Positions 9,759 to 22,532 of a stretch of 64,000 nt of DNA are shown here, one piece after another. The stretch spans positions 124,001 to 188,000 of the forward strand of contig CAWGCJ010000008.1 of assembly GCA_963821095.1 (NCBI GenBank), given 5' to 3'. Every line of letters begins with the position of its first letter. The stretch's first letter is position 1. Under the pieces are notes generated by a model that was given only the letters and a program-made list of their open reading frames with translations, had not been told where the DNA came from and made no database searches. Position numbers and translations under genes: made by a program. Source of the stretch: CAVPHV01 sp963821095. GTDB taxonomy: Bacteria; Actinomycetota; Acidimicrobiia; Spongiisociales; UBA5794.

Positions 9759-11147
9759 TCAGTTCCTTCGCTCGGCCAGCCGCTGTTCCCGGGCCAGCTG
9801 GCGGGATTCGGCCCGTGTCGCCGCTGCGGTGCGGGCGAGCCACTCGTCTCCCGGGTTGTCCCACCCTCGTCCGCTGAAGCGCCAGTCCTTGACCGCAACC
9901 GACTCCGGCACGTCTGGTGCTGCATCTCGACGGTTCGCCGACCACGCGGCGCGGGCCGACCGGAGCGCACCGAGCGTCGTGGAGTAGCGTCGGCTCTTGG
10001 TGAGCCAGTGGCCTCGGAAGCCCAGGGTGTGCGCCCAGCGGCGGAGCTTGAGGTGCTCCAGCTCCGGCCGGCCCCCGAGGTCCCATGCCGTTAGCACGAG
10101 CCTCTTGAGATGAGGCCGCACATCGAGTGTCGGGAAGGTCCGATCTCGCGCAGTCGATGGTCGAGGCGGCCGAAGGCATCGGTCGACTTGGTGGCGTACT
10201 TGGCGATGTAGGCGGCAACCGCTCCGGGCGCCATCGAGTCGAGGGCGACGTGGCGCACGTCGATCTGTTGGCCCCACCGGATGTCGCCGGTGATGCCCTC
10301 GGTCGTGGGATATGAGAAGCGTGTCCGTTGGGAGGCGGTGATCACTGCTTCTTCGAGCCGCTCAGGAGGGAGGCCCTCCGGCGGTGGATCAGCCGGGCCG
10401 TTTGGTCCGTCGAGTCGGATGACGACGTGAAGGTGGACGAGTCCTCGGTCCTGATACTCGACCACCTTGGCGTAGGAGAGCCGGGCATGGTCGGCGAAGC
10501 GGGTGACGGGCACGTCCAATGCCTTCGCCAGCTCTCGCCGGATGGCGATGGTGGTTCTCCGCCACAGCTCGGTGGCGTGGGCGTTCCACAGGACGGCGCC
10601 GGTGTAGTCGAAGCAGTCGGAGCAGAGCGGATCGCCGAGGCGGTCGTCGTCGAGCTGATGTGTCTTCACGGCAGTCGGTGCGACGGCCGTGCGTACACGG
10701 GGGAGTCCTTCGAGGATGACAGATCCGAGCCGCAGCCGTCCCTCGCTCGTCGGCGTGTGAACAGGGCCGAAGCTCGGCGCCGTCAGGGTCAGGAATAGCG
10801 TCGGATGGCTGGCGGCCTCTGTCGGGCACTCCCTTTCCACCACGCAGCCCGGCGGCGATGAGGTGCCAGGCATCGGCACGGTAGGTCTCCGAGCACGGTC
10901 CACACATGGTCGCCCTTCTGGTTCCGCACGCTTTGAGGAGGTGACCGTCGGGTTCTCCGGCTGTCGTGTAGCTGGAGACGATTTCGCCTGTGTCGGGATC
11001 GACCTGGAGGGTGCTGCCGGCCAGCCGCACCGGGTGCTCGCACCAGCCGGTGGAGCGGCCGAGGTCGAGCCATCGCTCGAATCCCGCCGGATCAGCAGCT
11101 CGGGCCAGCAGGCAGATCGAGTTGAGTCGCGGTCGTCGCCAACTCAC
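9759..11147 (-). pseudogene. RepSA-type replication initiator of the AICE, frameshifted
   Basis: The hallmarks of the actinobacterial RepSA initiator are all present: CGPCSETYRADAWHLIAAGL, LFLTLTAPSFGPVHT, CFDYTGAVLWNAHATELWRR, RGLVHLHVVIRLDGP, AAYIAKYATKST and LGFRGHWLTKSRRYSTTLGA. The HxH in VHLHV fits a rolling-circle initiator active site. The frame changes near 10830 and again near 10130. The probable start is the GTG at 11147, which overlaps the TGA at 11146-11144 that ends the alternative tra frame (GTGA). In AICEs this protein drives replication of the excised circle. Confidence 0.85.
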
Positions 11148-12475
11148 ACCTCCCGGGAGCCTTGACAGGCGACTCCGCAGCGCCTCGGCCCGAGCCGAGA
11201 TCGACGCCAGCGACGAGTCGTCGAGGTAGTAGGAGCGGAGGCGTTGCGGGATGCCCCCCTCATGGAGCAGGTACCCGACGCCCCGCGACGCCGGGTCGAC
11301 GTCGGCGGCGGAGTAGCCGGCCGATGCCCAGCCCGAGCCGAGGATCGTGTCCGAGGCTTGTGGCGTCGAGCATCGCATCGCCCAGCGGAATCCGAACAGG
11401 TCTCGGATGGAGGTCGGGATGACGTCGGCCGAGGGCTTCTGCGTGGCGGCGAGCACGATGATCCCTGCTGCTCGCCCGCGGGAGACGAGATCACGGAGGA
11501 GATCGGCGAACGCCGCCCGCTCCTTTCGATCGGACATCGTGAAGTAGTGGGCCAGCTCGTCGACGACGACCACGTGGAGAGGCAGGGTGTCGTTCTGGGT
11601 GACCTTGCGCTTCCTATTGGCGAGGAGGTGGGCGTACCGGTCGTCCATCTCCTCTTGAAGATTCCGCAGCACCTCGATGGCTTCGGAGACGGCGACTCCG
11701 GCGGTTCCTTCGGCGCAACGACTCCATGTCGCCAGCTCCACGAGCTTGCCGTCGAGCAGCCAGAGCTTGCTTGCGGGATCGAGCGCCGCTGTCGCCACCA
11801 GCAAGGAGAGGGCGACCGACTTGCCGGATCCTGGCTCACCGCCGAGGAGGATGTTGCGCTCCGGGAGCAAGAACGGTGATCGGCTGCCCGTCCTCCCCGA
11901 CGCCGACCGGGATGGGTTCCCAGAGGCTGGCGGCGGCAGAGTCGGCGTGGGGCCAGGGGAGCGGTGGGCCGACGGCCAGCGGGTCGCGTCGGGCGACCAC
12001 GACCTCGAGCGCGGGAGGCGTTGTCGGGAACGCGCTGGACCCGGACCTCTCGGACTCGGAGAGCGGCAGCGATCACCTCCGCAGCGTGTTCGAGGTCCGG
12101 AACGCTGCTCCCGCGAGGGATGCGCACCTCGAACCGCTGCCCGGCCGGGATGTCCTTCATCTTGCGGACGGACGGCACCCGATTCTCGAGGGAGAGGATT
12201 CGTGCGGAACGGACGGCCCGAGACCACTGCCTGCGGAGGCGGGCATGGCGAAGGCGACGTCCGACGAACCTGACGGATCGGCGGCACCGCCAGCACCAGC
12301 ACGAACGAGTCCGGCTTGGGCGATCCATGCGTTTCCTCTGCCAAGGGCCTGGCTTGCCCAGAGGTCCGAGCGCTCCGTAGATGGCGATGAGCGTGAGCTC
12401 CACGCGGAAGCCCCAGAGAGTACGGAGGATGGCCTCGATGACGGCCTCCGCGACGTCTTCTTCGTGGCTACGCAT
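11144..12475 (-). pseudogene. FtsK/SpoIIIE-like conjugal transfer protein (Tra), frameshifted
   Basis: The ATPase core is plain. Walker A is LLGGEPGSGKSVALSLLV, Walker B is PLHVVVVDELAHYF, and the segments SRGRAAGIIVLAATQKPSAD and FRWAMRCSTPQASDTILG follow as in TraB/TraSA translocases that move double-stranded DNA between mycelial cells. The N-terminal part (AEAVIEAILRTLWGFRVEL, then GQRFEVRIPRGSSVPDLEHA) lies in other frames, so at least three indels are needed to join it. The core frame also runs without a stop into rep. As read, the protein is broken. It is the transfer gene of the AICE. Confidence 0.85.
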
Positions 12476-12529
12476 GGCGGCTCCACGTTGACGGGGCGGA
12501 AGCGCAGGATCATCGAGGCCATCTCCGAC

Positions 12530-12850
12530 CTACGAGCCTGACCGGGCAGCCGAGGTGGGCTCGATCTGCTCGGCTCGGTAGGCGACGCCGCTGCGGTCGC
12601 CCATGCTCCATGGGGTCGCCACCAGGCCGGCGATCTTGACCGTGCTGCCCTGGCCGACGCCCTTGGGCTGGCCGGCCACCTTGACGGAGATCACGTCGGC
12701 GCCGCCGTCGTTCAGCGCCACCACCTGCACCGAGTGCAGCGGTGCGCCATTCTCGTCCACCTTCGGGGTCTTCGACTCGAAGTCGAGGACCGGCTCGGGT
12801 GGCCCGGCTGCGAGGAACGTCATCCCCGTGGTATCGATCGGGAGTTTCAC
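12530..12850 (-). CDS. SCO3933 family regulatory protein (106 aa)
   Basis: The short conserved protein found next to tra in many AICEs. Signature segments are GPPEPVLDFESKTPKVDENG, HSVQVVALNDGGADVISVKV and VATPWSMGDRSGVAYRAE. The chosen start is the GTG at 12850, preceded by GGAAGG six bases upstream. This trims a low-complexity N-terminal extension that would be read from 12919. Its precise biochemical role is not established. By context it belongs to the transfer/replication operon (this gene, tra, rep, xis, int). Unlike its neighbours it is intact. Confidence 0.85.
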   Translation of the reverse strand: MKLPIDTTGMTFLAAGPPEPVLDFESKTPKVDENGAPLHSVQVVALNDGGADVISVKVAGQPKGVGQGSTVKIAGLVATPWSMGDRSGVAYRAEQIEPTSAARSGS

Positions 12851-13007
12851 ATCTACCTTCCTTTCCGACGCACGTTCGGCGTCTCTCCCTTGAGATACGT
12901 CAGAGGCCATGGACGGCACAACCGCGACCCCGAGACGTCTACGGACGTCGAATCGCGTTCGCGATCGCGATTCCCAAAGGTCCCTTGTGTGCTGGGAGAA
13001 TCAAGTC

Positions 13008-13761
13008 GTGCGCAACGACCGACTACGCAAGGCAATGGACGAGGCCGGGGTGTCGCCTGATCGCCTGGCCGAGGCCGTCGATGTCGACCCGAAGTCGGTG
13101 TGGCGCTGGACCAACAAGGGAGTGGTTCCCCGCCGTATAGGGTATGAAGGCGAGAGTCGCCGATGTCCTCGGCGTGGACGAGTCGGACATCTGGCCAGCA
13201 CCGGTGAAGGCGCGGGTAGGAGAGGACCGGGAGGTCACCCAGGAGGTCGTCACCGTGTGGGCGCACCGCGCCGATGCTCCCAGGGCCCGCTGGTGGGCGA
13301 TGCTCAACGGCGCCGAGGCTCACATCGATCTGCTCGGCTATGCCATGCAGTTCCTGCCCGAAGACCACTCCCGTCTGGATCACCTGCTGATCGAGAAGGC
13401 GGCCGCCGGCTGCCGGGTCCGCATCGCCCTGGCCGACCCCGACTCGCCCTACGTTGCCGAACGGGACGACGAGGAAGGCCTGGGTGGCACCTTCCCCGAT
13501 CGCATCCGCACCACGATCGACCACTTCGAGCCGCTCTTCGGGGTGGAGGGCATCGACCTGCGGTTCCACCAGACCCGGATGTACAACTCGGTCTTTCGAG
13601 GGGACGACCAGATGTTCGTGACACCCCACCTGTACGGCCTGAAGGGGTACCGAGCACCTCTGCTCCACATCCGCCGGGCTACCGACGACGGCATGTTCGA
13701 TGGGTTCGTGGCACACTTCGAACGGATCTGGACCGTCTCACAACCGATCCCAGCACCATGA
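13008..13761 (+). pseudogene. XRE-family regulator with DUF5919 domain, one frameshift
   Basis: The N-terminal HTH reads LRKAMDEAGVSPDRLAEAVD then PKSVWRWTNKG. After an indel near 13135 the rest continues from RVADVLGVDESDIWPAP into a C-terminal domain with a phospholipase D-like look: GCRVRIALADPDSPYVAERD and YNSVFRGDDQMFVTPHLYGL, as in DUF5919. The start is the GTG at 13008, with GGGAG upstream. It is divergent from the SCO3933-tra-rep operon, with about 157 bp between them that should hold both promoters, and overlaps the NUDIX start as ATGA. In AICEs such regulators control transfer and excision. Confidence 0.8.
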
Positions 13762-14229
13762 CACGTATCGATCATTTCAACGACCCCGACGCTCCCCGGC
13801 CAACCCGAGTCGTTCCGGCTGCCTCGGCTGTGATCACCGACGACGACGGACGTCTGCTGCTGGCGAAGCGCACAGACAACGACGCTGTGGACCATCCCCG
13901 GCGGCACGATGAAGCCCGGTGAGACGATCGCCGAGACGGCGGTACGAGAGGTCAAGGAGGAGACTGGCCTCGATGTCGAGGTGGTGTCACTCGTCGGGAT
14001 CTACTCGAACCCGGACCACGTCGTCGAGTACTCAGACGGCGAGGTCCGCCAGCAGTTCTCGGTCTGCTTCGCCTGCCGGTACCTCGGCGGCGAGCTGGCG
14101 ACGAGCGACGAGACAAGCGAAGTCGGCTACTTCAGCCCAGACAAGGTCAAGGACATGGAGATCCGCCCGTCGATTCGTCTCCGGATCCAGCACTACCTCG
14201 AGAAGAGATCCGACCCCTACCTGGGTTGA
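13758..14229 (+). pseudogene. NUDIX hydrolase of the AICE (nud-like), one frameshift
   Basis: A complete Nudix box, GETIAETAVREVKEETGL, is preceded by GGTMKP, which fits G-x5-E-x7-REUxEExGU. An extra base near 13884 (GACGCTGTGG) separates the N-terminal strand (AASAVITDDDGRLLLAKRTD) from the box. Without it the frame would read DLWTIPGGTMKPGE. It overlaps the XRE/DUF5919 gene by 4 bp. pSAM2-type elements carry an equivalent nud gene beside the regulator. The substrate is unknown. Confidence 0.85.
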
Positions 14230-14784
14230 GCTGCAGCTGCCCCGACGGGTCCGCGCTGAAGCGCCTCCACTTGTACGACAGCCTGCATCAGCTCGGGCCA
14301 CGCTGCTCGAAGACCACGACTGACTCGGCTTCCCGCGCCGTATCGGGCCTCGACATCCATGAGCCGTTGCTGCGGTGTCATGCGCTGTCCAGCCGGCCCT
14401 GTTGTCAGATCGCAGTAGGCGAGTGCCGCCGACACGATGCTCTCCTCGTTATCGAACTCCGCGAGTGCTGAATCGAGGCGTCGAAGCCGTGCCTCGTGGA
14501 CTGCTCGGGTGTGGTGAGCCACCAAGCCTGCAAGTCGTTCATGGCCGAGCGACCGGAGATGCTGAGCGCCATCAAGCGGATGGAATCCTGTGTTCGCCAG
14601 CACCGGTGCGTAGCCGACGTCGTGGAGATACGCCGCCGCCACGAGAGATGTCGGCGTCCTCAGGTCTCAGCCCGATCGCCAGCTCTCGCGCCGTCTCGGC
14701 CACTGCCTGCGCATGTCGCCACCTGCGCCCCAATGAACGCAGCAGGTCGCCGGCGTGATTCTCGGCCCACTCGCTCAGCTTCAT
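14217..14784 (-). pseudogene. HD-domain phosphohydrolase of the AICE, one frameshift
   Basis: The N-terminal frame gives MKLSEWAENHAGDLLRSLG and RWRHAQAVAETARELA. After an indel near 14640 the other frame gives AAAYLHDVGYAP (the HD pair), GFHPLDGAQHLRSLG and GLVAHHTRAVHEA, then LAYCDLTTGPAGQ. The His and HD/HH arrangement is that of metal-dependent HD phosphohydrolases. It is convergent with the NUDIX gene and overlaps its end by 13 bp. NUDIX and HD proteins are a recurrent pair in AICE backbones. Confidence 0.8.
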
Positions 14785-14990
14785 GGCCACACCGTACGCC
14801 ACCTCAGGCCCAAGTGACGGGTCCAGCTGTGAGAACTTTCTCTACAGAATCAAGGAGGCCGGCCTGCGGGCGGCCCTGGCGGGCCGTCCTCGGCCGGTAT
14901 GTCCGCTAGTGCGGACGGCGACCGACGACTTGACCTCGATCGGATCTTGACCGGGCCGCACAATCTCGACAGGTGCTCGGAGCGATGGTG

Positions 14991-17586
<2,596 letters not shown>

Positions 17587-17594
<8 letters not shown>

Positions 17595-19289
17595 CGTCGA
17601 TCGCTGCCGCAGGCTCCATCGGTCGAATCATGCTCTCGATGAACGTGATGTCGTTGTCGGTCAAGTTGTACTTCGCGTACAGAGCCTCGTCGGTCCAGGT
17701 CCGATCCATTGCAAGATCAGGGACAAAGGCGAATCGCTCGTTGTACAAGTGCTGAGTGTTGGTGCGCAGCGATACCAGGAACCGCACGAACTTGGTTCTC
17801 AGATAGTCGCTGAAGTTCGTTGCTTCAAGCTCCGTTGCGAACCGACCCGCAACAAGATAAGTCTCGCGTGCAAGCTGTCCCGGGAGGTCCGATCAACGAT
17901 GACGAGAGAAGACCTTGCGTGTTCCATTCTTGTCCGCCTGGCCTCCATGCTCACTCGCCGTTGCCGAAAGAAACACCTTCCATTGGTCCACCCATTCAGT
18001 ATTCCGCGGGATGGCATCACGCTCGATGTATCCGGTACCACCGTTCTGGTAGATCTGCACCGGATCGACCATGCCGTCAGGCTTCTCTGCGCCACGAAAG
18101 TTGGTCCGAATGCTGAACGGCTTGAATGGGCGAAACGCGAGCGGCGACCGATTCGAACGGGGTGGCCTTCAGTCGGTTGCTAGGACCTCGCTCGAGGATT
18201 CCTATGGCCTCGTTGTAGCGAACGAGAATGTCGTAATCGTCGAGATGCCGGCTCATCGGATCGACCGCGGCCTCGTCGCCTCTGATGGTCGTGACCTCGC
18301 ACTTCCCATTCCACGACGAATCCCAGAGGAAGTAGGAAATGCCGCCAGCGATATCGACGCCACCGAACACGTCGCGAGCGTTCGGGATAGTCGACAAGCG
18401 AACGAAGGCGCCGGTCGGCAAGCATCTCCTGTCTGAACTCCTTGAGCCCACGGCCGCCAGCGAACCATCGAGACGGGACGACCATCGAGAGGTATCGCGG
18501 TTCCAAGCCCTTGGCCTGCTTGGATGAACTTGTGGTAGATCGGCATGGCGAAGCTCCCGATCGACTCGCCACCACTTTGCCCGAGCTGATAGGGCGGATT
18601 GCCAATGACTCACATCGAATCTGCATGTCACCTCCAAATAGCTCTTCGAGTCGCGCCCAGATGTCGTCGCTGTGAATGAAGGCGTAGGCGTGTGTTTCAA
18701 GCCCCTCGCCCCGCTCGTAATCGCGCTGATTGGCACCGCAGTAGTTGCACTTTCCGTTCGTGTACTTCTTGATCTCATTTCCACTCTCATCGGCGGCGTG
18801 AGACCCAGGCTGTGCCTCCAACCCAGGTGTGTTCGATCCGCTCAAACCAGATGTTCCCGGTCTCCGTTGTCGAACGACCTGGCGATCGAGTGCGGCTCCG
18901 TTTGCGAACTTTGAGCAGTAGACACTTCGGCGTGCGAGCAGGCTGGTCAGGTAGGTGGTGCCGATACCGAAGACCTGCTTGCGTCAGGATGTAATCGACG
19001 CGTTCGAGAAGATCGGGGATCGCGTCGCTCAAGCCCCTTGGTGAGGCGACGGGTGATCTCCCGCAGGAACACGCCCGATTTGGCGGCGGGGTCGAGGAAC
19101 GTGACGCTCGGGTCGGCCCAGATGTTTGCGCCGTTGTTGTCGGTCTGCCCATGCCTCCGCAACTTGGTCGAGCATTCTTTCAGCCAGATCCGGCGGGGTG
19201 AACACCTCATCGTTGGACAGGTTCGCGATGCAAGTGAGCACGTCTGGGTTGCGGCCGCGTAGCGTGAACGCAGCTTGCGCGGTGCTCAC
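17587..19289 (-). pseudogene. Eco57I-type N6-adenine DNA methyltransferase, frameshifted
   Basis: The SAM-binding motif I reads FLDPAAKSGVFLREITRRL. The catalytic motif IV, VIGNPPYQLGQSGG, lies near 18600. MVVPSRWFAGGRGLKEFRQE is the typical next block of Eco57I-family methylases, and the C-terminus ends TDEALYAKYNLTDNDITFIE. The pieces alternate between frames at several points. The probable start is the GTG at 19289, with AAGGAG upstream. It modifies adenines at the target of the restriction module and is coupled by an 8-bp overlap to the GIY-YIG/helicase gene. Confidence 0.82.
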
Positions 19290-19922
19290 GAGTCGCCAGC
19301 TCCTTGCGACTGTCAACGGTCATGGCGTAGGTTCTCGTAGGGCTGAAGATCTCATGTTGCCCGAGCTCGGCAAAAAGCGTGCCCTCTTCGCTGAAGGCGG
19401 CCGACTGGCGTAAGGGCGTCGAATCGGAAGTCACGTCGCTGGAATCTCCCCTTTCCCAGGTAGCCCCACTCGGCGAACACGATCGGGTCGTCGACAGCTT
19501 GTGAGCATGGTGAGGGCGTCACCATGGATGAGGTTTTGCGACAACACGTAGGCGGCGGCGTTGTAGAGGTCGTCGGACTCATCGAGGTTCAGGTACTCCG
19601 CGAATGTCTCGAGCAGGTTGTCGTGGCACTCCGCGACGTTGTCGGACAAGAGCTCGATGCCATAGATGCACATGAGGCTGAGAAGGGCGTAGTGGCGCTT
19701 CTCGAAGTCGGACTTGCCGAATTTGAGTTCGACGGTCGGCGAGCTTGCGCCGCAGCACCTGGACCAGGAAGTTGCCCGACTTCCGCAAGCCGGCTCCAGG
19801 AAGCGGGAGTCGATCCGCTCGGTCTCCTCCTTCACCAGATCGAGCATCGCTTCAACCATCCACGCTGGGGTGAACACCTCGCCGTGGTCGGCCACCCGTT
19901 TCTTCGACTTCACCAATCTCAC
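19286..19922 (-). pseudogene. Second SAM-dependent DNA methyltransferase (short type), frameshifted
   Basis: The N-terminus VADHGEVFTPAWMVEAMLD and motif I FLEPACGSGNFL (the last part in another frame) identify an N6-adenine methyltransferase fold. LSLMCIYGIELLSDNVAECH and YVLSQNLIHGDALTML follow, then FAEWGYLGKGRFQRRDFRFD and LFAELGQHEIFSPT. The short length fits the small methylase that accompanies Eco57I-type methylases and GIY-YIG/helicase subunits in actinobacterial cargo. The GTG at 19922 is only the first in-frame candidate, since coding-like sequence extends a few codons upstream. The exact 3' end depends on how the frame changes are resolved. Confidence 0.75.
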
Positions 19923-20137
19923 GGACGTGAGAATACTCGCGGCACTGATGGGATCCCGGCAGGTCGTTGATGTCCGCTTGCGCCGAGGGACTTGACCGAT
20001 GGGTTGGGTCTAGGCGGAATGGCGCGGACGCCGGTGGACTCGGAAGGTCTCCGTTCCGGTCTTTGTGGCCCTTCGTCGGATCGGGTTGATTCACCTACCG
20101 AGCCGACCCGTCCTATGCATGGGCTGGCATGTGCTGC

Positions 20138-21138
20138 CTACACGGTGTCGAGCAACTGCCGGAGGCGCGCTTCCCAGCCGAGACGCTGTTGCATCGAAGC
20201 ATCCGGCAATGATCCGGTTTCCCGACCGTTCGTGTCGGGTCTCCACAATGCGGCGACGGCCATCACTGTGGACAGTCACCACGACGGGCGAGCCAGCCGT
20301 GCTCCTGAAGTGCAGTTCGCCCTCATCGGCCGGTAGGCGGACCCAATCGCGCTCGTGGACATGCGCGTCCCGAGAGTAGACGAGCCAGGTCTGACGCCGA
20401 CTGGGGCCGTAGGCCAGGGTCCGGGTTGAGTGCGTCTTCCACAACCCGGGCTATCGACCGGTGGACGTGCGGGGCGATGTCGCGCAACCTTGGCCGATCA
20501 CCGCCACGAGACATCGCTGCGAGGTCCTCCTCTCTGTCGGCTTCGTATGGCCATTGGCCAGTGAGAAGCCTCCAGAGCGATGCGCCTGCGGAGTACACAT
20601 CCGATAAACGAGTCATGCGTCCATCGAAAGCTTCGGGTGCGCGGCAATTCTGATTGCCGCCAGTCGGGGCACTGTCTTCGGCGTCGAGATTGACTGCGAC
20701 TCCAAAGTCGCCGAGCAAGGCGTGATCGAGTGCACTGAGAAAGATGTTCGCTGGGGTCACATCACGATGAAGTACACGCATTCGATGGCAATAGTCCAGT
20801 CCCACTAGAGCCTGCCGCACCCATCGAATGGCGAAGGCTGGCTCGACTCCGAGGCCATCCGCAATTCGGTCCTCTGTCGATCCCAATTCGGCGATGTCTG
20901 TTGCGATGAATGGAACGTCTCGGTGAATCCCCGCGTTGAAGACCCTGAGCACGTGTGGGCTCTCCAGGGCCGTTAGTGCATGGGCCTCACGCACGACGAT
21001 GCTTTCGTCGCCGGTGTGTTGGAGCAGCTTGAGAGCAAGGTCCCGCCCGATCTTGAGGTCGCGGACGCGGTAGACAGTCCCGTGTCCTCCTCCGCCGAGT
21101 TCTCCTCGGATCTCATATCGGCCAGCCCAGATGGTCAT
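20138..21138 (-). pseudogene. Serine/threonine protein kinase, two frameshifts near the 3' end
   Basis: The catalytic domain is complete in one frame. The Gly loop is GELGGGGHGTVYRV, the Lys is in DLALKLL, the catalytic loop is VLHRDVTPANIFL, DFG is LLGDFGVAV, and APE is NCRAPEAFDG. The usual HRDxK Lys is Thr here. A C-terminal region (HVHERDWVRLPADEGELHF, then MQQRLGWEARLRQLLDTV) lies in other frames, with changes near 20380 and 20200, and ends at the TAG at 20140-20138. There is no membrane segment. It starts at the ATG at 21138 and is divergent from a small gene at 21163. It is AICE cargo, possibly defence-related. Confidence 0.82.
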
Positions 21139-21162
21139 AGCCAGCACTGTACGATTGGATCG

Positions 21163-21618
21163 ATGCCAGGCCTTGGATTGAGCTGCAATATCGCTTCCGG
21201 TCGGATCACGTCGAGGGGTGTCGTGTTGGAACCGAGCGGGGCCGTGGAGGTCTTCCATTATCGAGCCTCGGCCAGCGACGACTTGGCCCTTCAACTCCGC
21301 TCACTTGGCGACGCGTTGACGACACGATTGGCTGATCTGGAGGTGGACTCCGTTGTGGTCAGGACTGCTGATCATCACCGCGCCGCCCGACTGACCGACA
21401 CCACGGGGATGCGACTACGTGCTGAAGGCGTGCTGCTTGCCACAGCGCGGACCCGGGTCGCCCGGGTCGAGAGCCTCAGTGGTCGCGCAATCGCGGAGAC
21501 CCTGGGTGAGTCGAAGGAAGAGGTCGATCAACGAGCGCGTGAGTTGCTTTCTCCCGCTGCGACCGAAGCGACGGCTGCTGCGCTAGCGGCTGAGGCTCTT
21601 CTTGAGGGGACGGCCTAG
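21163..21618 (+). CDS. Hypothetical protein divergent from the kinase (151 aa)
   Basis: The start is the ATG at 21163, only 24 bp from the divergent kinase start, so the two probably share a control region. The sequence has a beta-rich N-terminal half (RGVVLEPSGAVEVFHYRA), a central segment VDSVVVRTADHHRAARL and a helical C-terminus with SGRAIAETLGESKEEVDQRA. The pattern is vaguely like RNase H-fold nuclease-like proteins, but I cannot confirm catalytic residues. The 3' end overlaps the convergent gene by 36 bp. Function unknown. Confidence 0.6.
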   Translation: MPGLGLSCNIASGRITSRGVVLEPSGAVEVFHYRASASDDLALQLRSLGDALTTRLADLEVDSVVVRTADHHRAARLTDTTGMRLRAEGVLLATARTRVARVESLSGRAIAETLGESKEEVDQRARELLSPAATEATAAALAAEALLEGTA

Positions 21619-22014
21619 CGTTGTCACAGGATCGGTGGTTGTTTCATCGCTCAGGTCGACGAGCACCGCGGGTATGACATCCACATGGCGAAGGTCGCTT
21701 GTCGATTGATGGATCGTCGATCCAGTGATTCTCACGAGTTCGAACAGGAGGACGCGGCTTGGTTCGAGCTCCTGCTTGTTCAGATCCCGGACTATCCGGT
21801 CTGCGTCCTTGCTCGCTCCCACGATCCAGTTGCAACTCGCGGCAAGCGCAGCATCTTGAACGACCTGCTTGACGGCTGTCATGTGCTCGGGATGCGAGAG
21901 GATCGACTCAGTAATCGCCTCGGACAGCATTGAGGCGTCGAGAAGCCAGCTGCTGCTGTCGCGCCGTAGTGAGCTGGCTGCGTCGAGCAGATCGTCAAGT
22001 GTCGAATCCGTCAT
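21583..22014 (-). CDS. Hypothetical protein, possibly phosphoribosyltransferase-like (143 aa)
   Basis: The ATG at 22014 faces the AbrB-type gene across a 36-bp region containing a perfect inverted repeat. A segment reads CNWIVGASKDADRIVRDLN followed by SRVLLFELVRITGSTIHQ, which resembles the PRPP-binding layout of type I phosphoribosyltransferases (hydrophobic strand, acidic residue, xTG). The full DD/EDxxxTG motif is not evident. No ribosome site precedes the ATG, so it may be leaderless. It may form a regulatory or toxin-antitoxin pair with the AbrB-type protein. Confidence 0.5.
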   Translation of the reverse strand: MTDSTLDDLLDAASSLRRDSSSWLLDASMLSEAITESILSHPEHMTAVKQVVQDAALAASCNWIVGASKDADRIVRDLNKQELEPSRVLLFELVRITGSTIHQSTSDLRHVDVIPAVLVDLSDETTTDPVTTLGRPLKKSLSR

Positions 22015-22021
22015 GATTATG

Positions 22022-22036
22022 AAATCTAATAGATTT
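22022..22036. promoter_or_regulatory. Palindromic operator between divergent genes
   Basis: AAATCTA-A-TAGATTT is a perfect 7-bp inverted repeat with one central base. It fills much of the 36-bp gap between the starts at 22014 (-) and 22051 (+). It is an AT-rich island in GC-rich DNA and the obvious binding site for the adjacent AbrB-type protein. Confidence 0.65.
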
Positions 22037-22050
22037 TGTAGAGTAGGGGT

Positions 22051-22305
22051 ATGCAACCGCCCCACGGGCCCTTCAAGATCAGCGCTAATCGGCAGGTCAC
22101 GATCCCAGCCGAACTGCTCAGACGGATCGATCTCTCCCCTGGCGACTCGGTGTACGTCACTACGGCAGACGATATCGAAGATGGCCTCGTGGTGATACCC
22201 GTGGAGAAGCTCGTCCGATGGATCGACGCGGGGAGGCGGGCGCAGCCTATCGATGGGGCGTCCAGCGAAGCTGCTGGCAGTGATGCAGAGGCCGGCGGCA
22301 GCTAG
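22051..22305 (+). CDS. AbrB/MazE/SpoVT-type DNA-binding protein (84 aa)
   Basis: The N-terminal swapped-hairpin domain is clear: FKISANRQVTIPAELLRRID then LSPGDSVYVTTADD. The C-terminal part is short and Ala/Ser/Gly-rich. It is probably an autoregulated transition-state-type regulator or an antitoxin, acting on the palindrome at 22022-22036 and on the divergent gene. It is the last AICE gene before attR. Confidence 0.8.
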   Translation: MQPPHGPFKISANRQVTIPAELLRRIDLSPGDSVYVTTADDIEDGLVVIPVEKLVRWIDAGRRAQPIDGASSEAAGSDAEAGGS

Positions 22306-22331
22306 CAGGAAGCCAGTGACCGACTGACCCT

Positions 22332-22352
22332 GGGAGCCAAGTTGGGAGCCAT
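22332..22352 (+). promoter_or_regulatory. Candidate integrase arm-type sites, right arm of the AICE
   Basis: GGGAGCCA occurs at 22332 and 22344, matching the pair inside the left end (5751, 5764). The two pairs flank the att core on either side in the circular form, as arm sites should. Inferred from position and repetition. Confidence 0.5.
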
Positions 22353-22457
22353 TCTCTGCGGATGACCGTGGACGGCTATGGACACCGGTGGAATCGAAAG
22401 CCCGTCGTTCCAGCGTGTGTGGACTCCTGTGGACGCCTATGGACACGGCTTGTAGAT

Positions 22458-22529
22458 CTACGGATCAGAAGGTTGGGGGTTCGAGTCCCTCCGGGCGTGC
22501 CACCGAAACCCCTGCGAGAGCGGGGGTTT
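22458..22529 (+). repeat. attR of the AICE and left att of the second element (72-bp core)
   Basis: A perfect copy of 5632-5703. The sequence upstream is not tRNA-like, so this is an orphan 3' half-tRNA plus hairpin. A second integrase gene ends 4 bp after it, as expected for the left end of another element in the same site. Confidence 0.93.
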
Positions 22530-22532
22530 TGG

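Noticed and set aside
10389..12344. A Tra-Rep fusion protein in one frame
   Set aside because: A GTG start with an overlapping TGA exists at the junction, and separate tra and rep genes are standard in AICEs. The frame continuity is best explained by indels.
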